A DNA stretch of 64,000 bases, from NCBI RefSeq assembly GCF_001050275.1, contig NZ_BBYA01000009.1:310001-374000 (forward strand), written 5' to 3'. Origin of the DNA: Leptolinea tardivitalis (lineage in GTDB: Bacteria; Chloroflexota; Anaerolineae; Anaerolineales; Anaerolineaceae). The position numbers were made by a program, and so were the translations under genes. Shown in pieces: positions 18,213 through 26,513 of the stretch. The notes beneath the pieces were generated by a model. The model was not told where the DNA came from. It ran no database searches and worked only from the letters and a program-made list of their open reading frames with translations. How positions within the stretch are numbered: position 1 is the first letter of the stretch; each line of letters opens with the position of its first letter.

Positions 18213-18812
18213 ATGACCGTAAAAGATGCCATTTTAAAGACAGCCATCTCACTTTTTAATGAATTAGGTACTGCCAGGGTAACGACTAATCTGATCGCCA
18301 AAGAAGCCAAAATCAGCCCGGGCAACCTTTATTACCATTTTAATGATAAGGCTCATATTATCCGCGAAATCTATGAAATGATGATCTGCGATTGGGATCA
18401 GGTCTATGAGAGGGTGGATGCGCGGCCGAAAGACTTGAACGATTCCATCAAATACTTTGTCCGCGATAATTTCGAATTACTCTGGCGTTACCGATTCTTC
18501 AACCGGGAAACAATCGCCTTGATTAATGCTGATTGTCAGCTCTATGCGCGGCACACAGAAATGACCCATATGCGGTTAACTCGTCAGAGAAAGATCATTC
18601 AAGAAGCTATTCAGATCGGTCTTTTCAAACCAACTACCACAGAAAAAGAAATGGACGATCTCTTGACCATAGCCTGGATTGTTTCCAATCACTACCTCCT
18701 TTACCTTGAGGGGATGGGACAATGCGTACAAAAATCCGATTTTGATCATGGTGTAGATCTGGTTATGCAGGTTTTAAAGCCATATCGCAATGATGATAGG
18801 AAGAATGAATGA
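18213..18812 (+). CDS. TetR/AcrR family transcriptional regulator
   Basis: A 199-residue repressor-type protein. The N-terminal HTH covers about residues 1-48 (ILKTAISLFNELGTARVTTNLIAKEAKISPGNLYYHFNDKAHI, split here by family convention at the recognition helix GNLYYHF). The C-terminal ligand domain matches the TetR_C_32-like group with WRYRFFNRE. AAAGGA precedes the ATG. The stop overlaps the next start by four bases (ATGA), so it is translationally coupled to the Tat-exported nitroreductase, its probable target along with its own promoter. Confidence 0.9.
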   Translation: MTVKDAILKTAISLFNELGTARVTTNLIAKEAKISPGNLYYHFNDKAHIIREIYEMMICDWDQVYERVDARPKDLNDSIKYFVRDNFELLWRYRFFNRETIALINADCQLYARHTEMTHMRLTRQRKIIQEAIQIGLFKPTTTEKEMDDLLTIAWIVSNHYLLYLEGMGQCVQKSDFDHGVDLVMQVLKPYRNDDRKNE

Positions 18813-19915
18813 AGAAAAAAGAGATGACCAGACGTGATTTTCTGAAAATTTCTGGCATGGTTGGTATCGCCGCCGTCAGTATTGGTCTGCTGGACACCTG
18901 CCAACCCTGGGTAGATTTGCCTACAGGGGCGGTAAATAGTAAACCAAACAAATCGAAGGAAATGTCAATGTTGGAACAAAAAAAGGAATTGATCCAGATG
19001 GCTTCCCTGGCGGCCAGCGGACATAATGCGCAGCCTTGGAAATTTGAAATAACGGAGAGAGGAATTACCATTCTTCCGGATCTTTCCAGGCGGTTACCGG
19101 TTGTTGATCCAGATGATCGGGAATTGTGGATCAGTCTCGGGTGTGCACTTGAGAACCTGGTGGTGGCGGCAAGAGCGGCGGGATTAAACACAGAAGTAAC
19201 ATATCCTGATATTTCTGAAAAAATCAATATAGACCTGAAGGACGCAGAAACAGAGCAGGATGAATTATTTAACGCATTAGCATTACGGCAGAATACTCGG
19301 TCAATGTATGATGGAAATACTGTACAATCCGCTGAGTTGGACAAATTAATGGCTTTGCCGGTGATTGACGGAATTTTCGTCGATTTTTTCAATGAATCAG
19401 ACGAAATTACCACCCTCTCGGAGTTCATCAGACAGAGCACAATAAAGCAATATTCTGATCCTTTGTTCATCAACGAATTAATCCATTGGCTTCGGTTTAA
19501 TAAAAAAGAAGCCCTTTCCATGGACGGTTTGTATACACGCTGTTCCGGCAACCCGGAAGTGCCCCGGTTTATTGGTCAATTATTTATCTCTGGTATAAAA
19601 CCAGAGAAGCAGGCGGAAGAAGATATTCAGAAATTGGTTAGCTCAGCCGGTGCAGTGATGATTTCCACTGAAACAGATTCACGATCTGAATGGGTAAAAA
19701 CCGGCCGGATTTATGAACGGCTGGTATTACAAATGACCGCGTTGAATATTCAATCTGCCTTATTGAACCAGCCGATAGAAGTGCCGGAGATTCGTGGTGA
19801 GATGACAGAGTCGCTCCATCTAAAGGGCGCACGGCCACAGATGCTTGTGCGTTTTGGACATGCACAATTAATGCCAGGTTCTCTCCGCCGGCCAGTGGGA
19901 CAGATATTGATCTGA
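18809..19915 (+). CDS. Tat-exported Acg-like nitroreductase family protein
   Basis: A 368-residue protein. A twin-arginine signal begins with TRRDFLKISG (Arg8-Arg9) followed by a hydrophobic core to about residue 28, so it is exported folded with cofactor. The rest is a double-module nitroreductase of the Acg type: ASGHNAQPWKFEI near residue 72 is the flavin-contact block, NTRSMYDGN the second, and MTALNIQSALLNQP the C-terminal helix. Acg proteins are thought to bind FMN as sinks. Co-expression with a TetR regulator suggests induction by a small toxic compound (inference). The start overlaps the TetR stop. Confidence 0.85.
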   Translation: MKKKEMTRRDFLKISGMVGIAAVSIGLLDTCQPWVDLPTGAVNSKPNKSKEMSMLEQKKELIQMASLAASGHNAQPWKFEITERGITILPDLSRRLPVVDPDDRELWISLGCALENLVVAARAAGLNTEVTYPDISEKINIDLKDAETEQDELFNALALRQNTRSMYDGNTVQSAELDKLMALPVIDGIFVDFFNESDEITTLSEFIRQSTIKQYSDPLFINELIHWLRFNKKEALSMDGLYTRCSGNPEVPRFIGQLFISGIKPEKQAEEDIQKLVSSAGAVMISTETDSRSEWVKTGRIYERLVLQMTALNIQSALLNQPIEVPEIRGEMTESLHLKGARPQMLVRFGHAQLMPGSLRRPVGQILI

Positions 19916-19933
19916 GTTTATCTGCCTTTTTGT

Positions 19934-19968
19934 GTTGGCAGGTTGGAATAAAATGATGACCTGCCAAC
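19934..19968 (+). terminator. Hairpin after the Acg-like gene, weak terminator
   Basis: Stem GTTGGCAGG (19934-19942) / CCTGCCAAC (19960-19968) with a 17-nt loop. Only a short T tract follows (ATCTTTAAG), so termination may be inefficient. Confidence 0.5.
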
Positions 19969-20342
19969 CAATCTTTAAGCATATTTTGAAAATCTGATAT
20001 ATACTGATAATCTCATAATAAAAGAGGATATGAAAACCTTCGTTTTACGAAGGATTTATCTGACCACCAGGTGGTATGGGGCGAAAGGAGAGAAGGGTAC
20101 CATCGGATAACAATGAAAAAAGGGATGTACCGGGATTAAGATGTCACAATATTGTGAAATCAGACAAATTCCTTAAATCCTGATTGATCCTGAACGGGGG
20201 AAATTCATCACAGCCAATCCGACTAAGCGCTGTTGATTTAAAACTGCATACTCTTAACCTCGCACGAAGGGAGGTGGTTGATTTCTAAAATTTCAACGTC
20301 GTTGAAGTAGAGAAAAAAACCAATTTCTTAAGGAGATGAGAG
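19969..20342 (+). promoter_or_regulatory. Long leader of the sugar ABC transporter with several inverted repeats
   Basis: There is no gene in this stretch. It contains a 7-bp hairpin CCTTCGT/ACGAAGG (20037-20053), a 13-bp inverted repeat ACCACCAGGTGGT (20063-20075), a 14-bp perfect palindrome TCACAATATTGTGA (20144-20157) and a 15-bp inverted repeat TTCAACGTCGTTGAA (20292-20306). The last looks like a LacI-family operator and lies 36 bp before the start codon. AAGGAG before 20343 is the ribosome binding site. Confidence 0.55.
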
Positions 20343-21677
20343 ATGTCTAAAAGATCAATGAGCTTGATTGGCATTCTGGCAGTCCTGGTAATGGTGCTCT
20401 CGGCATTTATTCCATCTGCCCCGGCAAAGGCAGATGGGGGCGAGCTTTATTTTCTCAACTTTAAGCCGGAACAGGCGCCGGTTTACACAAAGATTGGCGA
20501 TGCTTATAAGGCAGAAACCGGCGTCACGTTGAAAGTAGTCACTGCGGCATCTGGAACATATGAGCAAACATTAAAATCTGAAATAGCCAAGGCCGATGCT
20601 CCGGTGCTATTCCAGATTAATGGCCCTGTCGGGTATCAATCCTGGAAGGGGTACTGTGCGGACTTGAAAGATACCGACCTTTACAAGCATCTATCAGACA
20701 AATCCATGGCAGTGACTTCGGGTGATGGCGTATACGGTATTCCGTACGTTGTTGAGGCGTATGGGATTATCTATAACAATGCCATCATGACGAAGTACTT
20801 CGCCCTGGATGGCGCCAAAGCCAAATCCATGGATGAGGTGAAAAACTTCGCCACATTAAAAGCGGTCGTTGAAGATATGACCGCGAAGAAAGACAAGTTA
20901 GGGATCAAGGGTGTGTTTTCTTCCACTTCCCTGAAACCCGGTGAAGACTGGCGCTGGCAGACTCACCTGGCCAATATTCCGGTGTTTTATGAATGGCGGG
21001 ACAATAAAGTAGATATTGCCAGTGATGCCACCAAAGAGATCAAATTCCAATACGCCGATAACTTTAAAAACATCTTCGATCTTTATTTGAACAACTCTGT
21101 AACCTCTCCCAAATTGTTGGGCAGCAAGAGTGTGGATGACTCAATGGCTGAATTTGCGCTCGGTCAATCTGCCATGGTGCAAAATGGCAACTGGGCGTGG
21201 GACCAGATCGCCGGGGTTGACGGTAACACGGTTAAAGCTGAAGATGTGAAATTCCTGCCCATCTACACCGGCATGCCTGGTGAGGAAAAGCAGTCCATCA
21301 GCGTAGGTACAGAGAACTTCTTTGCCATCAACAGTAAGGCTTCTGCCGAAAAGCAAAAGATGGCAGCAGATTTCATCTATTGGCTGTACAGCACACCCAA
21401 AGGCAAAGCCTTTGTGACCAATGATTTGAAATTCATTGCCCCATTTGACACCTTTGCTGAAAATGAAAAACCAACCAACCCTCTGGCAAAGGAAGTGATG
21501 CGCTATATGGCCGATACGAATCTGTACAATGTCGCCTGGAATTTTGTCAAATTCCCGAATCAGACTTTTAAAGACAATTTCGGAGCTGCGTTATTGAAAT
21601 ATGCCCAGGGTAATATGAAGTGGGATGACGTCAAAACACTGGTGGTTGAACAATGGAAGAAAGAAAGCGCAAGATAA
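20343..21677 (+). CDS. Sugar ABC transporter extracellular substrate-binding protein
   Basis: A 444-residue binding protein of the carbohydrate uptake (CUT1, SBP family 1) type. The Sec signal peptide spans about residues 1-30 and probably ends at PAKA. No lipobox cysteine is present, unusual for a binding protein of a monoderm. The mature protein shows LYFLNFKPEQAPVYTKI, PVLFQINGPVG and MVQNGNWAWDQI, typical of MalE/UgpB-like proteins. It starts the operon with two permeases. The ligand is not predictable, although the aromatic residues are consistent with a sugar. AAGGAG lies seven bases upstream of ATG. Confidence 0.92.
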   Translation: MSKRSMSLIGILAVLVMVLSAFIPSAPAKADGGELYFLNFKPEQAPVYTKIGDAYKAETGVTLKVVTAASGTYEQTLKSEIAKADAPVLFQINGPVGYQSWKGYCADLKDTDLYKHLSDKSMAVTSGDGVYGIPYVVEAYGIIYNNAIMTKYFALDGAKAKSMDEVKNFATLKAVVEDMTAKKDKLGIKGVFSSTSLKPGEDWRWQTHLANIPVFYEWRDNKVDIASDATKEIKFQYADNFKNIFDLYLNNSVTSPKLLGSKSVDDSMAEFALGQSAMVQNGNWAWDQIAGVDGNTVKAEDVKFLPIYTGMPGEEKQSISVGTENFFAINSKASAEKQKMAADFIYWLYSTPKGKAFVTNDLKFIAPFDTFAENEKPTNPLAKEVMRYMADTNLYNVAWNFVKFPNQTFKDNFGAALLKYAQGNMKWDDVKTLVVEQWKKESAR

Positions 21678-21775
21678 GATAATACTCCGGTTTTTTCCTG
21701 GCCTCCCGCACTGCCAGTTTGTGCGGGAGGCCAATTCAATGACGTGCGGCAAATTCCGCAGAGCAGGAGTTCCCC

Positions 21776-22621
21776 GTGCAAAAGATGCCGAAGAAGTATT
21801 ATGTCTTTTTCACACTGCCTACTTTACTGGCTTTTGTGATTGCTTTTTTCATCCCTTTTCTGGCAGGCATTTACCTTTCTTTCACCGAGTTTCGAACAGT
21901 GACGGATGCTTCATGGGTGGGTTTCAATAACTACATTCTGGCTTTTACCGATGACCAGAACTTCATCAATGCGCTGATTTTCACCATCAAATTTGCCATT
22001 GTATCTGTTGTATTGATCAATGTCTTCGCCTTTTTTCTGGCTTATTTACTCACCCGCTCAATCCCTGGAACGAACATCTTCAGAACCATCTTCTTTATGC
22101 CGAACCTGATCGGCGGCATCATATTGGGGTATATCTGGCAATTGCTGATAAATGGGATACTGATCAATTTTGGGGTGGATATCACCTTCGATGCCAGCTA
22201 TGGCTTCTGGGGATTGGTGGTTCTAATGAACTGGCAGATGGTCGGATATATGATGATCATCTATATCGCTGGGATTCAGAGCATTTCCAATGAATTGATC
22301 GAAGCGGCCAAAATAGACGGCGCGAATGCCTGGCAGATTCTCAAAAGCATCATCGTCCCCATGGTGATGCCAGCGGTCACGATTTGTACATTTCTTACAG
22401 TAGCCAATTCGTTCAAACTATTTGATCAGAACCTGGCCCTCACGGCTGGAGCCCCGGACCGGGCATCAGCCATGCTGGCTCTGGATATCTTTACCACTTT
22501 TTATGGCCGGATTGGGTCTGAAGGTGTTGGGCAGGCAAAAGCGGTGATGTTCTTTATGATTGTGGCCGCCATTGTGTTAATCCAGTTACGCCTGACAAGA
22601 AGTCGGGAGGTTGAAAGCTGA
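21776..22621 (+). CDS. Sugar ABC transporter permease (MalF/UgpA-like)
   Basis: A 281-residue membrane protein with six hydrophobic helices. The cytoplasmic EAA loop that contacts the ATPase is clear near residue 175 (LIEAAKIDGANAWQILKSIIVP). The GTG start has AGGAG six bases upstream. Its TGA overlaps the next gene's ATG by one base, so the two permeases are translationally coupled and should form a heterodimer. Confidence 0.93.
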   Translation: MQKMPKKYYVFFTLPTLLAFVIAFFIPFLAGIYLSFTEFRTVTDASWVGFNNYILAFTDDQNFINALIFTIKFAIVSVVLINVFAFFLAYLLTRSIPGTNIFRTIFFMPNLIGGIILGYIWQLLINGILINFGVDITFDASYGFWGLVVLMNWQMVGYMMIIYIAGIQSISNELIEAAKIDGANAWQILKSIIVPMVMPAVTICTFLTVANSFKLFDQNLALTAGAPDRASAMLALDIFTTFYGRIGSEGVGQAKAVMFFMIVAAIVLIQLRLTRSREVES

Positions 22622-23457
22622 TGAAAAATCGGGAAGTAATTCGAGAACGGATTCTATTCATCTTATTGCTGATCCTGGCTCTCCTGTATTTGTTTCCCAT
22701 GCTGCTGGTATTGATGAATTCTTTCAAGGGAAGATTCTATATTTCAGATACGCCGTTTGCGCTGCCAACAGCTGAGACATTTGCCGGAATAAAAAACTAT
22801 TTCAGCGGCATTGAAAAAACTGGCTTCCTGCCGGCTTTCGGATACTCTCTGTTCATCACGGTCTTTTCGGTGGGGACGATTGTCCTGTTTACTTCCATGA
22901 CAGCCTGGTGTATCACGCGGGTAAAATCAAAATTCAGCTCGTTCCTGTATTACCTGCTTGTGTTTTCAATGATTGTGCCTTTTCAAATGGTCATGTTCAC
23001 CATGTCAAAAATGGCCAATATTTGTCATCTCGACAATCCGGTGGGTATTATTGTGCTTTACCTGGGTTTTGGTGCCGGTCTGTCTGTTTTTATTTTTAGC
23101 GGCTTTATTAAGGGAATCCCACACGAAATAGAAGAAGCCGCGGTTATCGACGGCTGCGGCCCGATCCAGACGTTCTTCCTGGTGGTACTCCCGATTCTCA
23201 AACCGATCTGTATCACCGTGGCAATATTAAACACCATGTGGATCTGGAACGATTACCTGCTGCCATACCTGGTGATTGGAAACAACTACAAAACCATCCC
23301 GATTGCCGTCCAGTACCTGCAGGGTGGGTATGGCAGCCGTGATATGGGCGCCATGATGGCCATGCTGGTACTGGCGATCCTGCCAATCATCATCTTCTAT
23401 TTATCATTGCAAAAATACATCATCAAAGGTGTAGTGGCCGGAGCGGTAAAAGGATAG
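22621..23457 (+). CDS. Sugar ABC transporter permease (MalG/UgpE-like)
   Basis: A 278-residue six-helix permease. The EAA loop reads IEEAAVIDGCGPIQTFFLVVLP near residue 175, and the C-terminal IIKGVVAGAVKG ending is the usual one for MalG-type subunits. It pairs with the preceding permease. No ATP-binding subunit follows; the operon ends at a strong terminator, so the ATPase must be encoded elsewhere and is probably shared (MsmX/UgpC-like, inference). Confidence 0.93.
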   Translation: MKNREVIRERILFILLLILALLYLFPMLLVLMNSFKGRFYISDTPFALPTAETFAGIKNYFSGIEKTGFLPAFGYSLFITVFSVGTIVLFTSMTAWCITRVKSKFSSFLYYLLVFSMIVPFQMVMFTMSKMANICHLDNPVGIIVLYLGFGAGLSVFIFSGFIKGIPHEIEEAAVIDGCGPIQTFFLVVLPILKPICITVAILNTMWIWNDYLLPYLVIGNNYKTIPIAVQYLQGGYGSRDMGAMMAMLVLAILPIIIFYLSLQKYIIKGVVAGAVKG

Positions 23458-23473
23458 GTTAAAGTTACAAATC

Positions 23474-23508
23474 AAGGAGCTGCCTTCAATGGAGCAGCTC
23501 CTTTTTCT
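23474..23508 (+). terminator. Intrinsic terminator of the ABC transporter operon
   Basis: A perfect 10-bp stem AAGGAGCTGC (23474-23483) / GCAGCTCCTT (23494-23503) with a 10-nt loop, followed by TTTCTTC. Confidence 0.88.
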
Positions 23509-23560
23509 TCTCTCATGGCAGGTTATATGAATGCACATGAGATATTAAAATATTGACTAT

Positions 23561-24454
23561 ATGAGGGCATCAGCCGGGTATATGAAAACGCAGCACGAAG
23601 AATCAGCCGATGCCGGTATTAAATATTCACCGGCCAAAGATCATTCGGGGATAGGCATAATTGATGGGACGAATGTTGATCATGATTTTCCGAAGCACAT
23701 TCACCATTCCTATTCTCTGGGTCTCGTCACAAAGGGACAACGGATTATCCAGACAGATAATGAAACAGAGGTCCTTTCGGCCAATCAATGTTTCATTATC
23801 AACCCTCTTCAACCTCATTCTTGCAGAAGAATGGGTGGGAAAAACCATGATTACAGCGTTATTTCCATCTACCTGCCAATTATGCAGAAGGTTTCCCGAG
23901 AGATATGGAACAAAGAGGAGATCCCATTTTTTCCAAAAGTGAAAATCATTGATCCGCTCATCACAGACCGATTTTCTTCTTATCTGTACAACCGGAACAA
24001 CCATGATTCCAACAGACAGGAGAAATTATTCTCTCTGCTTGAAAGATTGATATGTGATTATGCAGTAGCTGCCAGCCCTGGCAAGTCAGTAACAGAAATT
24101 CACCCTGTAATCCAACAGATTTGTTGTTATATAGACAGGAATCTTGATCAGATTATTCGATTGGATGACCTGGCCGATCAGGCGCATGTCAGTCCATTCT
24201 ATTTGAACAGATTATTTCGAGAAGAAATTGGCATCCCTCCGTATACATATCTATTGCAAAACCGGGTAAAGAAATCAATGGAAGTCCTTCTGGAAACACG
24301 ATCAATCATTGATACATCGAGTCAGATGGGCTTTTCTGACCAGAGCCATTTTTCCCGATTCTTCAAGGAATTTATTGGTGTTACACCAGGCCGGTTTCTA
24401 AATCAAAATCAGGGTGGCACCGAGGAATTTTCCTCGGTATCACCCCTTTTTTAA
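23561..24454 (+). CDS. AraC family transcriptional regulator with cupin-like N-terminus
   Basis: A 297-residue regulator. The AraC-type sensing cupin covers about residues 30-110 (FPKHIHHSYSLGLVTKG, CFIINPLQPHSC). The double HTH covers about 185-285: HVSPFYLNRLFREEIGIPPYTYLLQNRV, split by family into two helices, then MGFSDQSHFSRFFKEFIGVTPGRF. It lies directly behind the sugar transporter operon and probably controls it or a related sugar (inference). ATG at 23582 is an alternative start. The last residues, after the usual family end TPGRF, are encoded by a terminator hairpin, see the separate entry. Confidence 0.9.
   Translation: MRASAGYMKTQHEESADAGIKYSPAKDHSGIGIIDGTNVDHDFPKHIHHSYSLGLVTKGQRIIQTDNETEVLSANQCFIINPLQPHSCRRMGGKNHDYSVISIYLPIMQKVSREIWNKEEIPFFPKVKIIDPLITDRFSSYLYNRNNHDSNRQEKLFSLLERLICDYAVAASPGKSVTEIHPVIQQICCYIDRNLDQIIRLDDLADQAHVSPFYLNRLFREEIGIPPYTYLLQNRVKKSMEVLLETRSIIDTSSQMGFSDQSHFSRFFKEFIGVTPGRFLNQNQGGTEEFSSVSPLF
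24412..24452 (+). terminator. Intrinsic terminator embedded in the end of the AraC coding sequence
   Basis: Upper stem ACCGAGGAA (24419-24427) / TTCCTCGGT (24430-24438), lower stem GGGTG/CACCC, followed by TTTTTT at 24447-24452. The AraC stop codon TAA begins inside the T run, so the final 13 or so codons double as terminator. Confidence 0.88.
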
Positions 24455-24462
24455 ATGAGAAT

Positions 24463-24840
24463 TTACAGAAGAGCGGGAATGAATTTGGCCATTATATAAA
24501 GGTCCTGATCGCCAGCCACTACCCTGTGGATTTTTCCCTGCGGTATAACGGCACAGGTTCCAGGTTCATAACTGATCTGTCTGTTCTCAATGATCCCGAT
24601 GGCTTCCCCTGAAACGACCTCGTGCAATTCCCAGTTTTCCGGATGAATGTGATCACTTATCTGGCAGCCGGCCTGTACTTTAACCAGATGGCAGCTGAAT
24701 TTCCCTCCGGTTTGTTCTCCTTTGATCAGGTGCTTTAGAAAAACACCCTCGCAGGTGGCATGTTTGTTCCATGGGATTAGGGACAAACTCAATTCTCCAT
24801 CAACCGTGGCGATGATACCCTGGTCAATAATGTTATTCAT
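24463..24840 (-). CDS. Cupin domain protein
   Basis: A 125-residue single cupin. The two motifs are seen as SDHIHPENWELHEVV (metal-ligand His-x-His and Glu/His) and PQGKIHRVVAGDQDLYIMAKF. It resembles anti-sigma-like or sensing cupins of the ChrR/QdoI-like small group, but the ligand is unknown. The start chosen is the ATG with GGAGG six bases upstream; the longer open frame in front has no support. It converges with the AraC gene, whose terminator separates the two. Confidence 0.82.
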   Translation of the reverse strand: MNNIIDQGIIATVDGELSLSLIPWNKHATCEGVFLKHLIKGEQTGGKFSCHLVKVQAGCQISDHIHPENWELHEVVSGEAIGIIENRQISYEPGTCAVIPQGKIHRVVAGDQDLYIMAKFIPALL

Positions 24841-25141
24841 TGTTTTCCTCCAAAATTGATATAAGGAGATTTTAGGATGACCATGCCGAATCGTCTTGAA
24901 TGATCTTGCACTCTTTTGAATGGAGAATGAAAAGCGTGTGGAGCACTTTTCCGTATTATTCATCATGCATACCTGCATGCACTGGTTTTCAAAAATGCAA
25001 GCTCATTCGAGGATTATTGATGGGTTTTCAGTGATCTGATTGATTCCGCATGTAGATTGACCAGACCAAAAAAAGATCATTTATAGTGGTTGAAAGGAAA
25101 ATACCAGTTTCAAACCTGGCAATCGTATAGCGATTCTTCCG
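24841..25141. other. Intergenic stretch with no recognisable gene
   Basis: AT-rich spacer between the divergent cupin and flavoprotein genes. The only structure I see is a loose inverted repeat of GCATGC-type elements near 24965-24982. There is no hairpin with a T run and no convincing open frame. Confidence 0.4.
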
Positions 25142-25178
25142 TTGTCAGGCTGTTCGGGCATCCGATATAATCTGCTTA
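25142..25178 (+). promoter_or_regulatory. Promoter giving a probably leaderless transcript
   Basis: TTGTCA (25142-25147), an 18-bp spacer and TATAAT (25166-25171). Six bases later is the ATG at 25178, where the flavoprotein family's conserved N-terminus begins. Transcription would start at the A of ATG, and there is no ribosome binding site. Confidence 0.65.
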
Positions 25179-26398
25179 TGAAAATTGCGGTGATTGGTGC
25201 GGGTGCATCGGGGATGGCGGCTGCCCTGCAGGCAGCCTGGCATGGGGGTGATGTAACCCTGATCGAACGCAACGAGACGGCCGGACGCAAGTTGCTGGTC
25301 ACCGGGAGCGGCCGGTGCAATATCACCAATGAGGCTGTTTCAGCCGGTGCGTATGCCTGTGCCGATGGTCAATGGATGGAAACGCTGCTCGGACGGTTTG
25401 GTGTCAGGCAGTTGATTGAAATGCTGTCTGGCATGGCCATTCCGATACACAAAACTGATGATGGCTGGTATTACCCCCTGTCAGAATCAGCACATTCGGT
25501 TGTAGATGCCTTTTCCTGTGCACTTGCGATGGCCGGTGTAAAACTGTTAACGTCTTCCCGGGTGAATCAAATCCGGATTGTTGAACAGGGCTTCATCGTC
25601 CGATATGCCACCGGTGAACGGGAATGGGAAAGGAAATTTGACCGGGTGGTGGTGGCTGCAGGTGGAAAGGCATATCCTTCTCTTGGTTCCCGCGGCGAGC
25701 TTTACCCTTTGCTTCAAAAGCTGGGTCATACCATCCTGCCTGTGCGGCCTGCACTTGCCCCGTTGCTGGTTGATCTGGGAGACTTGAAGTCTCTGCAGGG
25801 GCTGCGATTGGATGTGAAAGCCTCAGTATGGGAGGGTCATACCTGTCTCGGTTCTTCGACAGGGAATATGATCTTCACGGAATGGGGGGTAAATGGGCCT
25901 GCCGTCATGAATGTCAGCCACATCGTTTCCGCCCGGCCTGAATCACGGTTGACATTGTCACTCGATCTGTTGGCCTTCGTTTCGAGGGAATTTAACGATC
26001 TTTTAGCTAACAAGCGAGATTCGAATTTACCGCTCAAAGTCTTCTTTGAGGCATTTTTCGCCCCAAAAGTGGCCGATGTGCTCATGAAATACACACGCTT
26101 TTCAGAAAACATGACGTTGAATCAACTGGATGATAAAACCTGCAAACAGCTTGAATCTTTCCTGAAAGATATTCGTTTACCGATCAAGGGGGTGCGTGAT
26201 TTTGATTATTGTCAGGTTTCTGCCGGCGGTGTACCGGTGACACAGGTGGATCCTTCAACAATGGAATCAATGAAGGTAAAAGGCCTGTATCTGACGGGTG
26301 AGACTCTTGATGTGGTCGGTCCTTGCGGGGGGTACAACCTGCAATTTGCCTTCAGCAGCGGAGCATTGGCCGGTATGGCAGCTGCAAGATCGGTTTAA
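25178..26398 (+). CDS. NAD(P)/FAD-dependent oxidoreductase, BaiN/HI0933 family
   Basis: A 406-residue flavoprotein. The FAD-binding GAGASG at residues 7-12 in MKIAVIGAGASGMAAALQ fixes the start. RKLLVTGSGRCNITN near residue 40 is the HI0933-family signature. VAAGGKAYPSLGSRGE and the C-terminal CGGYNLQFAFSSGALAGMAA complete the dinucleotide-binding parts. BaiN acts in bile-acid dehydroxylation, but most relatives have no assigned reaction, so only the flavoprotein class is claimed. Length is normal. The gene is monocistronic. Confidence 0.9.
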   Translation: MKIAVIGAGASGMAAALQAAWHGGDVTLIERNETAGRKLLVTGSGRCNITNEAVSAGAYACADGQWMETLLGRFGVRQLIEMLSGMAIPIHKTDDGWYYPLSESAHSVVDAFSCALAMAGVKLLTSSRVNQIRIVEQGFIVRYATGEREWERKFDRVVVAAGGKAYPSLGSRGELYPLLQKLGHTILPVRPALAPLLVDLGDLKSLQGLRLDVKASVWEGHTCLGSSTGNMIFTEWGVNGPAVMNVSHIVSARPESRLTLSLDLLAFVSREFNDLLANKRDSNLPLKVFFEAFFAPKVADVLMKYTRFSENMTLNQLDDKTCKQLESFLKDIRLPIKGVRDFDYCQVSAGGVPVTQVDPSTMESMKVKGLYLTGETLDVVGPCGGYNLQFAFSSGALAGMAAARSV

Positions 26399-26513
26399 TC
26401 TCGGGCGGAATACCAGAATTACTTTTCCTCCTTGCTCTTGAATTTCATCAATGTGTGGGTATGATGGAAGAAATCATCCTGACAATCGGTTGGTTTTTGA
26501 GGGAGGGAGGCGT

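Noticed and set aside
20031-20111. 26-codon upstream frame MKTFVLRRIYLTTRW... in the transporter leader
   Set aside because: GAGG is only two bases from the ATG, and the sequence is dominated by hairpins; not enough to call a leader peptide gene.
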